This document shows positions 39,186-50,132 of a stretch of 64,000 bases of DNA, piece after piece. The notes under the pieces are model-generated. The model made no database searches and was not told the origin of the DNA. It saw only the letters and a list, made by a program, of their open reading frames with translations. Both the position numbers and the translations under genes were made by a program. The stretch is from Oenanthe sinensis (taxonomy: Eukaryota; Streptophyta; Magnoliopsida; Apiales; Apiaceae), in the NCBI GenBank assembly GCA_028671895.1, contig CM053794.1, forward strand, positions 22,244,501-22,308,500. Reading direction: 5' to 3'. Positions within the stretch are counted from its first letter, which is position 1. Every line of letters starts with the position of its first letter.

Positions 39186-39790
39186 TATGGACCCTGATCT
39201 CAGTGAGCCTGAGCACCCGCAACGCGAGTCAGTTTCCTCCTCGAGCCACGTGAAATGGGATAATTGTGCAAAATGATCCTGGTGGTGTAGCATTGTATGA
39301 GATAGGAGAGAAATGGGCGGTCCCTCCATGCCGGGACTGTCCCATTTGATTACTTTGGAATATTTTAATAACAATCACAAGTAACACTGCAGGCTTTACT
39401 TTTGCTTTTTCTATTTATTGTTACTAATTGTGCTTCCAACGTTAATATAACGTATACATTTCAAACATAAACTTTAAAAACGGTAACATTTTTTTCCTAT
39501 AAATATTGAATTCTCATACCTTATTCATAATCTTTATATTCTCAAAAGAATTTAAATTTTTCTTTAGCAAAAGATGAATCCAAATAATTCCAACAATCAT
39601 CCACCTTCAAACTCCTAAAATTCAAATCCTCAATTTCCATACCAATATCTAAATTCCTGTTTTTCAAACCCACAAAATTATAATTTTAATTCTTAAAATC
39701 CGAATTCTTAATACCAATTTCCATATTCTCATAATTCTAAATTTCTATTTTCATGTCCTCAAAATTTATCAATATTTATATTTATCTATC
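39186..39790. mobile_element. Truncated PIF/Harbinger relic, unit C
   Basis: Counterpart of 13266-13870. Former intron 2 lies at 38669-39185. No transposase remains. Confidence 0.7.
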
Positions 39791-41145
39791 AACAATTAAG
39801 TATTAACAATTGGTTTCAATATTTATCTATTATCTATCAACAGTTAAGGATTTTGTTCACAAGAAATACTACTGATCATGCACAACTGATAAGTGTTTGT
39901 TTACTCTTAATATTATCCCTATATTTTAGTTATTTTGTATTGAATTGGATTTTTATTTAATAAATTTTAATGTTTTATTGCAGGATTTAAGGAGTTATAA
40001 CAAAAGAAGCATTGAAACTTAAAAATGCAAGAGTTGAAGATTTATTTGTAGTAAATTCGAATTTCCTGGATAGCTTGTGCAGTCTTCACTGTTTGGGTTA
40101 TAACTTGAGTTCTAGAAATCCGTTTTAGACGATTCAAGAGCCCACGTAAAGCTTTGGAAAAGATCTTTAATTCAAAGGTGGCCTTTAAATTTAATTCGAG
40201 CCGAATCAGTCAGAATCAGGGTCATCAATGTGCATCTATAAATAATGCTAGGCAGTGTCTTTGGACAAATGTTGTTTGACAAAAACATTTTATAAATACC
40301 ATAACAAATAGAAGGGTTTTAATTTATCTATCCACACATTTAACTTAATCGCATAATTACAAGATTATATAATTCAGTTGTTCAGAATCTTACATCACAA
40401 TTCAACTAATAGAACACTTTAAAGGGTACTAGATGATGGCCCGTGCCGCACCTATGCTAGCATTATATAATATCACAACACACTCTTTTAGGAAAACATT
40501 TTTTCAACGTAATTTTTGTATTATACTCTTATATTTAATGTATTATTATATTTTTACAAATATTTCACATTCACATGTAATTATGTAAGTAATTCACCTC
40601 CACCCGCCATAAGATTCAGAATTATTTTTAATTATGTTTCTTGTATAAATATTAAAGAAAGGCGATAATTATTGAAAAATAAAAAATTTATGTAAATAAA
40701 AAATATTTTTACATTCTAAAATTATTTCTTATGTATTTTCATTTTTTTAAAATGATAAATTATATTATTATTAATAATATTGAGGAGTTTTTTTTAATAA
40801 TCAAAATAAGACAATCACTTAAAAATACATCACCAATTCAGTTGCACACATATTGATCATAAATTTATAACAAAAAATTTAAATCTATTATAAAATAAAT
40901 TATAAAATATATATGTTAAGTATCCCGGGCCCTGAACGAGTGAAAGAACTAGTTAAATACTTTGATCATTAAAGCAGGAATAATGATCGAGCTGCATATT
41001 CCTAAAACACTGAAGGTTAAACTGTACAAAAATTAATTTAATTATTTATATGTATAACGCCCCAAATTTCAAAAACCAAAATAATAATAACTCATAGAAT
41101 AAATGTTTTATTATCCAAGTGTTCGGAGACATCATATATATATAT
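39791..41145. other. Right-hand spacer, unit C
   Basis: Homologous to 13870-15225 but with several differences from A and B from about 40790 on (for example, a T run shorter by one followed by AATAATC). No gene is seen. Confidence 0.6.
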
Positions 41146-41824
41146 AGGCAAATGATCAAATAGAAAATAATTTAGAATAGAAAATAGAAAATAAGATCTA
41201 CACCACATATTCAATCTAATCTAATGGCAAGGAGGAACATCCACACACAAATCAAATACACCTTCATACACTCAATCCCACATAATCCCTCCGTTTTTAA
41301 TTTGATTTTTCTCGTTAATTAGTGAAGTTTTTTTCAAATCTAACTTCACCACATTTTTCTCCATCTCCCAACAATCAGTTTGCATACCATATGTGATATA
41401 TTCCGGTGACTTTTATTTTTTCGGCGATTTTCATTATTTTTTGTGAACCCAGGATATATAATTTAGTGATTTCTGTAATACAAATTAGTGATTTTTATAA
41501 TACAAATTAGTGGTTTCTGTAACATAATTTAGTGATTGAAGTTTGAATCTGATAAGTGACGAATTTATTTTAATTATAAATTATATTTTCCGAAATATAA
41601 CATATATGGTATGGAAACTGATCGTTGGGAGATGAAAAAAAATGCGGTGAAGTTAGATTTGAAAAAAACTTTGCCAATTAACGGGAAAAATTAAATTAAA
41701 AACGGAGGAGAATAGATGAGATTGTGTGTGTGAGGGTGTATATAATTTGTGTGTGGGTGCGGCAGGTATAATGATAAGGTTTTCTATTTCTCATTTAAGC
41801 TATTTTCTATTTGAGTAAGACCCT
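41146..41824. mobile_element. TA-seeking transposon, first copy in unit C
   Basis: 679 bp. Left end AGGCAAATGATCAAATAGAA; right end reverse complement AGGGTCTTACTCAAATAGAA. TA runs lie on both sides. It is diverged from its neighbour at 41841. Confidence 0.75.
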
Positions 41825-41840
41825 ATATATATATATATAT

Positions 41841-42518
41841 AGACAAGTGATCAAATAAAAAATAACTTAGAATAGAAAATAGAAAATAAGATCTACACCA
41901 CATATTCAATCTAATCTAATGGCAATGAGGAACATCTATACACAAATCAAATACACCCTCATACACCCAATCCCACATAATCCCTTCGTTTTTAATTTGA
42001 TTTTTCTCGTTAATTAGTGAAGTTTTTTTCAAATCTAACTTCACCACATTTTTCTCCATCTCCCAACAATCAGTTTGCATACCATATGTGATATATTCCG
42101 GTGACTTTTATTTTTTCGGCGATTTCCATTTTTTTTGTGAATCCGGGATATATAATTTAGTGATTTCTGTAATACAAATTAGTGATTTCTATAATACAAA
42201 TTAGTGGTTTTTGTTATATAATTTAGTGATTGAAGTTTGAATCTGATAAGTGACGAATTTATTTTAATTATAAATTATATTTGCCGAAATATAGCACATA
42301 TGGTATGAAAACTGATTGTTGGGAGATGAAAAAAAATGCGGTGAAGTTAGATTTGAAAAAAACTTTGTCAATTGACGGGAAAAATCAAATTAAAAACGGA
42401 GGAGAATAAATGAGATTGTGTGTGTGAGGGTGTATATAATTTATGTGTGGGTGCGGCAGGTATAATGATAAGGTTTTTTATTTCTCATTTAAGCTATTTT
42501 CTATTTGAGTAGGACTCT
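41841..42518. mobile_element. TA-seeking transposon, second copy in unit C
   Basis: 678 bp. Left end AGACAAGTGATCAAATAAAA; right end reverse complement AGAGTCCTACTCAAATAGAA. It is closer to the single copy in A and B than to the first copy. It sits directly after a (TA)n tract, back to back with the preceding element. Confidence 0.75.
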
Positions 42519-42530
42519 ATATATATATAT

Positions 42531-43534
42531 AGGCAAATGCTCAAATAAAAACCAAGTGAAATCTAGAAACTAGAAACTAATCTAAGCCATATATTTAATC
42601 TAATCTAATGGCCCCTAGAGGGCACCTCACACAATTAAAATACACCCTCTCATATACAATATCATCTAATCCCCTCCGTTTTTAGTTTAAATTTTCCCGC
42701 CAATTGGTGAATCTTTTTTTAAATCTAACTTCACCACATTTTTTCTTATCTCCCAACGATCAGTTTACATACATATTGATCATAAATTTGTAACAAAAAA
42801 TTTAAATCTATTATAAAATAAATTATAATATATATATGTTAAGTATCCCAGGCCCTGCACGAGTGAAAGAACTAGCTAAATACTTTGATCATTAAAGCAG
42901 GAATAATGATCGAGCTGCATATTCCTAAAACACTGACGGTTAAACCATACAAAAATTAATTTAATTATTTATATGTATGACGCCCCAAATTTCAAAAATC
43001 AAAATAATAATAGCTCATAGAATAAATGTTTTATTATCCAAGTGTTCGGAGACATCGTATATATATATATATCTTTCAGTCGGTTAGATGATGAATTTTA
43101 TTAAATGAAATAAACTGTTCCGATTAAAATTGTATTTTAATACACTTTATTTATAAATTATTTTCCCCACTAAAAAAACAGTTAACACAAAAAAAAGACC
43201 AAAGTTAAGTATACCTCAAAAGGCCAAAGTTAAATTGTATATGCCCGTACTTTTAGCCGCATGATTTTTATTTGAGTTTTTTCACATATCCTAAAGAGTT
43301 GATTATATAATTAAAAATATTATTTGTAAATTTTTTATTTCGTAAATTAAAATATTGATAAATACTTTTATTCATAATTTTATTAATGAAACATTTTATT
43401 CAAGATATTATAGTTGAATTATTTGCATGCCTATTATTTATTTAAAATAATTGTTAATCAGATAAACCGAACCTATAATTAACCTTTTATTTGTTTTTTT
43501 AATGATCTATATCACTATCCAAGTTTAATTTCAT
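42531..43534. repeat. Truncated TA-seeking element plus duplicated spacer, unit C
   Basis: 42531 to about 42772 is the truncated element. 42773-43060 repeats the segment at 40853-41145. Only a short (TA)n remains at 43058-43072. The rest is spacer without genes. Confidence 0.6.
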
Positions 43535-44074
43535 TGATGTTTTTGGAAGATTTGTTCAGACGTTTCAGAGTTTCAAGTGTCGGACTGCACAGGTGTTGAT
43601 TTGGAAGGGCTCTGCAATAAGTTTTATTTATATACGAGCTTATCTGCAGAAAATTTTCAGAGTTTTAAGAGCCAGACCTGTTCGTTTTGTTCTTGCGACC
43701 AAAAAATTGAAATGTTCGCAGACAGGCTTTGGAGCAGATGGAGTTGTGTTGGCCGGGATGCTAGAGCTGTAGTTTCTTTAATTTTGTGGAGGGTTACAAA
43801 CGGGGTGCAGGATCCTGATGTAAATCGTTTTTTGGTTCAAGCTTCCAAAAACTGCAGCTGGATCCTGGATTCTTCTCCCAGTTTTGCAGGGAAGCTCAGT
43901 TGGTCTGGCGTTATGCAGGTGTGTTTGGCAGGATGGCTGCAGATGATGGTTTTGGTTTTTCTCGTGGAGTATGTTCCATGGGTTTCTTGTTTTTGTTTCT
44001 CGAGTGCTCTCTTGTACATATTTTTTATTAATATATCTTGTTGAGGTGCCGTCCTCATTTACCCAAAAAAAAAA
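43535..44074 (+). mobile_element. Probable 5'-truncated LINE tail with poly(A), unit C
   Basis: Same block as in units A and B. The A run ends at 44074. The LTR retrotransposon starts 35 bp downstream. Confidence 0.5.
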
Positions 44075-44108
44075 TTCATCTAAAACTTCATTTACACTTT
44101 TATATTTT

Positions 44109-45159
44109 TGTTATGCCCAATATTTGGACATGGGTCCTAGGCAGGCCCAATGACATAAATTGGCCGGCCCACCTCGCATCTGGGCTCACATGGTTTCAAA
44201 ACCCACATCCAGCTCGCATCGTGCTAAAGATGATAAAATATTCTAAGGCCCTTGGCCTAGCGTGAGGTCGCATCGCTATCTCACCAGCCTTAGATTTATT
44301 CAGCATCAAGAAGGAAGAGAGAGGAGAACCGGCCCTCAGCCCGGTTCGCTTCTCATCACCACCCAGGTTGCATGGACTTGACAGAGAGGCCCTAAGCCCG
44401 ACTCACTTGGCCAGGCTCACTGCCTCCAGCTCGCTTCGCTAGCCCGGAGTACTTAGCACGGATTTCTCATAACTAGCTGAAAGGCTCCTAGCCTCATGGG
44501 CTCACCTCACTTGGTATTATTTGCTAATCTGAAGACTACAGAAGGCCCCCCGGAGTAATATCTCAACATACTTATCGATTTGAAGACAGCTAGCCCCACA
44601 GGCTCTCATCTCATCAAGGGATCCGCACATGATAACCTCTACATACTGCTCCCGTGAGGCCACATCACGCACAACCGCTCCCGCGAGGCCATATCGCGCA
44701 TAACTCCCTACGGGAACCCCTTGCTCTACAACTCCATGACAGCCCCCGGAGCCTGACAGGGCTTGGGCCATGGCAGTTACAGACATCTGGGAAGTTTGCC
44801 CTCCACATCCGCACAGACTTGGGCCAAAGCCCAGCACGTCTAAGGATTTGGGCCTGATGGACCGGACCAATACCTAGCCCATATAGGTAACTTGTCCTCC
44901 AAGAACTACGTGTGGCTTGAACCCCTATATAAAGGGTACGTAGGCCTCTTGTTTCAGTTGAGACAACAGTTGGCAGCAAGAGAACACATATTTTATCTGG
45001 CCTTCTAACGAATCAACAACAAGACCAGCTACCAAAATCCATCACTTTCCTCCCGCGTTCTTCGCGTTCTTCATCAAGTTCATAGCAAAATCATCATATT
45101 TTGCTCCGTGATTCCAGCAAACCTCCAAATTACTGTTATACCAGTTTCTCCCTATAACA
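44109..45159 (+). repeat. 5' LTR
   Basis: 1,051 bp, starting TGTTATGCCCAATATTTGG and ending CTCCCTATAACA. It matches 53573-54623 with about ten substitutions by eye (roughly 1%). A TATA box CTATATAAAG is at 44925-44934. Small reading frames inside it are not real genes. Confidence 0.95.
44925..44934 (+). promoter_or_regulatory. LTR TATA box
   Basis: CTATATAAAG in the 5' LTR, about 225 bp before the LTR end; the same site lies in the 3' LTR at 54389-54398. It probably sets the genomic RNA start. Confidence 0.6.
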
Positions 45160-45180
45160 ATTGGCGCTAGAAGGAGGGGT
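45160..45180 (+). promoter_or_regulatory. Primer-binding site region
   Basis: ATTGGCGCTAGAAGGAGGGG directly follows the 5' LTR, the expected place for tRNA priming. TTGGCGC-type sites are common in Tat-lineage elements. I cannot name the tRNA. Confidence 0.6.
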
Positions 45181-45204
45181 TTACTTGACATCTGAGGGAG
45201 AAGG

Positions 45205-46724
45205 ATGTCTAACTCTAGAAGAACCGAAAACTCATCAGAAAGTGACAGAGCTGGGGATGACAAGACCCCGAGAAATACCAACGAGAACCCGCCTCAGACT
45301 GACCCCAAGCTCTTAGAATTCATAGATAAGATGAACCACCAGATTCTCGAGTTCAACAAAAGAATGAGGCGGATGAAGAAGAGAAGCGCCTCTAGGAAAG
45401 CTAGCATGAGCATCCGGCGAAGGATGAGGAGGGCCAACAAGTCTAAGCAGCTAAAGTTGACTGTGAAGTCTCGTGACCTCATGAACGACTTCAATGATGA
45501 AGCCGGAGATGAAGGAAATGATGAATCATTAGAATGGGATGAGGTGCCCCCAGTCAGGCGCGGCAGGCCCATGAGACCCCTCACAGGTCGCTTCATGGCC
45601 CAGCCCCCTCTGAGGTGAAGGCAACCAGTGTTTTTGATAGGGTCGGAAAGAAACTAATAGAACATGATTTAAGGAGGAAGCTGGAGAGAGCCCGAGCAAA
45701 AACAATGAGGAGAGACCCCTGAGTCCGGCACATAAAGTGGAAGGACCCCCTCGCCATCGCGAGCGTGTTAGGTCCCCACATCGTGCTCGTAGACCGGAGA
45801 GGTCCCCTCCCAGAGACGAGAGGAGATAATCAAGACAGAGGAAGAAATGAGGAAGCTCAGTCTTTGGTAAGTGAAGAAAGTGGAGGCCGAAGACATGAAC
45901 AAGGATCGGCTCCATCACACAGAGCCATCAACAGTAATAGATCTCCCCAACGGGATAACTCGAGAAGTCACAGTCAGGCGCGGCAGGCCCATAAGACCCC
46001 TCTCAGGTTGCTTCATGGCCCAGCCCCCTCTGAGGCGAAGTCCACCAATGTTTTTGATAGGGTCTGGAGAAGACTAACGGAACATGATCTAAGGATAAAG
46101 CTGGAGAGAGCCCGAACTAAAAACACTAAGGCGAGGCCCCCGAGTCCAGCATGTGAGGCGGAAGGACCCTCTCGCCATCGCGAGCGCGCCAGGTCCCCGC
46201 ATCGTGCTCATGGACCGGAGAGGCCCCCTCCCAGGGGAAGAAATGAGGAAGCTCAGTCCGCGATAAGTGGAGAAGGCGGAGGCTAAAGGCGTGAGCAGGC
46301 ACCACCTCCATCACATAGAGCCAGCAATGAAAACAATAACGAGGAGAGGCTGGGAAACCTTCGCATGAACGATCTTAGATAGCTCTTGGAGCGTATGGAG
46401 AAAGAGAAGAATGCTCCAAATCCTATCTCCTCTCAGTCGCCTTTCACTAATGAGATCCGGGTCGCACCTCTGCCCGTCATCTTCAGAAACAATCCAAATC
46501 TCACTTTCAATGGTGATACTGATCCAGCCGAATACCTAATCCGCTTCAATATTGAGATGGAGGTCTACCAGGTTTCCACTCTAGCCCGGTACCGGCTATT
46601 TGCCGCCTCTCTCAGAGGCAGTGCCCAACAGTGGTTCTCCAAACTCAGGCCCATTATGATCGACTCTTGGGAACTACCGACAACATTATTTATTGCAAGA
46701 CTTCGTATGAATAAATCATCCTAA
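45205..46724 (+). pseudogene. Broken gag of the retrotransposon
   Basis: Three pieces in different frames: 45205-45618 (charged, RM/RR-rich N-terminal region), 45765-46286 (arginine- and proline-rich) and 46386-46724 (112 codons). The last holds the recognisable Ty3-type gag core: FTNEIRVAPLP, then NGDTDPAEYL, then RYRLFAASLRGSAQQWF. Stops or frameshifts separate the pieces. The core ends abruptly at RLRMNKSS, so the rest of gag, the zinc knuckle and all of pol are missing. The first two pieces contain a 420-bp tandem duplication. Confidence 0.82.
45551..46338 (+). repeat. 420-bp tandem duplication inside gag
   Basis: CAGTCAGGCGCGGCAGGCCC at 45551 recurs at 45971, and similarity continues to about 45940/46338. 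The second copy has a deletion of about 25 bp. It explains the repeated protein phrase ending in FMAQPPLR. Confidence 0.8.
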
Positions 46725-46784
46725 GTCTCGGGGGGTAGTAATGTTATATAAACACCTCTTCGAGCTGATATAGGTCCGGACTAT

Positions 46785-49770
46785 GATAATGTGTGGCCAA
46801 AATACGCGAACTAGGCGAGGCCTAACGGCCAGCCAAGCGACGCGATGTGGCGCCAGCGACGTGAGGCCATAAAAATAAAGGCTAGCGACGCGAGGCCAAA
46901 GCCACAGGCCCCATTACAGCGAAGCACAGGCCAGCACGAAGGCGAGGCCACTTCATTTCGAAGAAACTCGAACTGGGCCCCCTCATGCGAGGCTAGATAT
47001 AAATGGGCAAATAGAAACGAGCTCAAGAGTAGCGACCTGGAAGCAGTTGGTCATTTTGCAAACATGAAAAGCAAGGAAGTCTGTTAATCAATACAACAAT
47101 GCAGTCCCTCAAAGCGATCAGAATTAGCTATGACAATGTGTGGCCAGAAATTGCAAAGCTAGGCGAGGCCTAACGGCCAGCCAGGCAACGCGACGTGGGG
47201 CCCCGTCGTCACATAAGTGAACGATGCGAGGCCATAACCACGGGCCCCTTTGGAACAAGCTCAGGCCAGCATTGGTGCGAGGCCACTCGGTTCTAAGGCA
47301 TACGAATCGGGCCCCCCGTGCGAGGCCAAAAAATATGTGAAGAAAAGCTAAGTGATGTGAGGTCATTAAAGCAACCACAAAATAGTTGTGCAAAATCAAA
47401 AGAAACACGCAGCATAGAGATGTAACATGCAACACGAGCAGAGTATTGAAACATGCATAAAATAAAGGGATGCGAGCAGAAGGAAGATTGAAAAGTTTAA
47501 AGCGTTGGAAATAAATCGAGTTAATACAAGTGCGAGGCATAGTTGGTGCTCGCAACTCATGAAATTCACCCCAATATAGCAAGGCGAATTGGTCAGCGTC
47601 TTCAGCGAGGCCTAAATATCAGTCCGGTTCATCTTAAAGGAGACCTCATAATCAAAGATCCAGTGTGACATCGGGTTATTCTAAAAATTGAGACATTAAA
47701 TGGTTATGTTTAAATACATTAAAAGCTGTTAGTCACGAAGCGAGGCTGACGAGCCAGCTTGGGCCAGCTTCATGATGAGAGGCTGACAAGCCAGCATCAT
47801 GAGGCGAGGTCGACGTGCCAGCTTTGGGCCAGCTTCATGATGCTAGGCTGACGAGCCAGCAACATGAAGCGAGGCCGACAAACCAGTGTCACAAGGAACA
47901 ACCCATGTATTAAATCATCATCAATGCATTATGAGAAGTGATCTGATTCTAATGCGCTTCAATTCATGAGCCGGACTGACATGAGCTCACCTCGTTAGCC
48001 GGCATAATTTGAGCTCCCCTCGCTAACCGGTCTCACACGAGCTCCCTTCACTATGCGGTTCTACATGGTCTTCTAATCAAAGCCAGACTAGCTAGCTCAC
48101 AATCTTATAGCTAGCTCATATCCTTCAACTCCGTTCACTATGTATCAATAATTGTTGAAGTTCATGCAGTTCGGGTCGAGCTACGTCAATGTGCGGCCAG
48201 AAATTGCAAAGCTAGGCGAGGCCTGTCGGCCAGCCAAGCAATGCGACGTGGGGCCCCGTCGTCACATAAGTGAACGATGCGAGGCCATAACCACGGGCCC
48301 CGTTTGGACGAGCTCAGGCCAGCATAGGTGCGAGGCCATTTAGTTCCAAGATGAACGAACCGGGCCCCCCATGCGAGGCCAAAAGTAAAAGTAAAATGAC
48401 CTGGAAGCAGCTATAAAAAATAATAATGTGATGCAACAGTGCAGACATGAAACATATGGATGCGATGCGAACAGAATGATAAATGTGAAGTGATATCGAT
48501 GTGTACCGGACTCAGTCCGAGCTCGCTTTGCAGGACGTTTCTTAGTTGAGCCCTCGATGGCTTTTCCGCCTCGACCAGCGACTCTGAGGTCAAATTGGTT
48601 CTCAAATCGCGAGCCGCGAGCACTCGAGGAGAAGATGGTCTCGATGAGGAGCTGCTCGCACCATCACCCACAGGCTTCGCGCCTATATAGATCGGCTTCT
48701 CAAGCCCGGGCTAGTCGGGAGGTACATAGGCCTCGCCATCGGAGTCCTCGAGAACGAGCTAATAATTTTCCAGATCAATCACTCGGATCACATGGAGCCC
48801 AGATCACCGGTCCGGTTCGCATGGATCCCAGATCGCTAGCCTGTGGTACTTCTCAGAAAATATTTCACCCAATCCTAAAGGCTTAGCAGGTCGTTTCGCA
48901 TGAAAGGTCTATGGCATTAGTTATTATCAGATTCCACCTCGCATCGCTAATGGCGAGGAAGAATCGGGGGGTAGTAGTGTTATATAAACACCTCTTTGAG
49001 CTGATGTAATGACTCTATTGGCCCTATGTTCTTCAATTATTCAAGAAATATGCATGGTTTTCTTTCAAATTTTGTGTGATGTATATCAATATCCATGAGA
49101 GTTCGTGCAGTTAGGGTCGGGCTGCGTCAATGTGCGGCTATAAATTGCAAAGCTAGGCGAGGCCTAACGGCCAGCCAAGCAATGGGACGTGGGGCCCCGT
49201 CGTCACCTAAATGTGCGATGCGAGGCCATAACCACGGGCCCCGTTGAGACGAGCTCAGGCCAGCATAGGTGCGAGGCCATCTGGTTCAAAAATGAACGAG
49301 CTAGGGCCCCCATGCGAGGCCATAGTAGAACAGGCAGGAAAGACTGAGATCGTTGAAACGACCTGAAAACAGTTATCAGTTGCAAAGAAAAATAATAAAG
49401 AAAATGAAGCAAAGGCTAGCACGAAGGCGAGGCCATTTGTGTTAGAAGATGCTTGAACAAGGCCCCCTCGTGCGAGGCCAGCTCGAAATGGGAAAATGAG
49501 ATGCAAGTTCAATAATAGCGACCTGGAAGCAGTTGGTTATTTAGGAAAATATGAAAAGGTAAGGAAAAGCTACGACAATGTGCGGCCAGAAATTGCTTAG
49601 CTAGGCGAGGCCTGTTGACCAGCCAAGCGATGCGACGTGGGGCCTCGTCGTCACATAAGTGTGCGATGCCAGGCCATAACCACGGGCCCCTTTGGAACGA
49701 GCTCAGGCCAGCATCGAAGTGAGGCCATTCGGTTCTAAGGCATTTGAACCAGGCCCCCATGCGAGGCTAA
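46785..49770 (+). repeat. Five diverged copies of a ~200-bp GC-rich repeat
   Basis: Copies at about 46785-46996, 47131-47330, 48183-48383, 49124-49323 and 49573-49770, with a partial copy at 49411-49484. Each starts near CAATGTGCGGCCAGAAATTG and holds GCTAGGCGAGGCCT, ACGTGGGGCCCCGTCGTCAC and GGGCCCCC-GCGAGGCC. They fill the place where pol would be. Spacer blocks between copies are also partly repeated (47401-47560 resembles 49900-50060). No coding function is supported. Confidence 0.82.
48440..48980 (-). pseudogene. Degenerate second copy of the element's 3' region (antisense-gene fragment plus purine tract)
   Basis: 48411-48671 (minus) encodes SSSSRPSSPRVLAARDLRT, matching SSSSTRPSSPRHFAAKDLST of the antisense gene's first coding exon, fused to sequence like the end of its second exon (near 48508). 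It is followed at 48925-48976 by a near copy of the sequence preceding the 3' LTR (CACCTCGCATCGC, GGCGAGGAAGAATCGGGGGG). So an internally deleted sibling of the element's 3' end lies inside the element. Confidence 0.75.
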
Positions 49771-50132
49771 TAGTGATGAGATCGCAGAAGCGACCTGGAC
49801 TTACTTAAACAATTGTGGAATGAAAGAATAAAGCAGATAAGTCAAGATTGTTAGCTTCACGAAGCGGTCAGAAAATAGTTCAGAAAAAATACCAAAAAGT
49901 GGAAATATGCAACATGAAGATATACTATGTGATGCGAAGAGAAAGTCAAGACATGCATAAATAAAATGATGCGAACAAATAATAGATGAAGAAATTGAAG
50001 CATTAATATAAAAGCAAATGTGAATCAGTACAAATGCGAGGCATAGTCGGTGCCTGCAACCCATCAAATGCAACTCGCAAGCGAGCACAAAATACTTGTT
50101 CAAATCAACGAATTACAAATAAAGAAAATAAA

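Noticed and set aside
44517..44979. Minus- and plus-strand frames of 67-117 codons in both LTRs
   Set aside because: They sit within non-coding LTR sequence in overlapping frames. GC-rich composition explains their openness.
47124..47582. 152-codon minus-strand frame
   Set aside because: It spans the GC-rich repeat copies; other repeat copies do not keep the frame.
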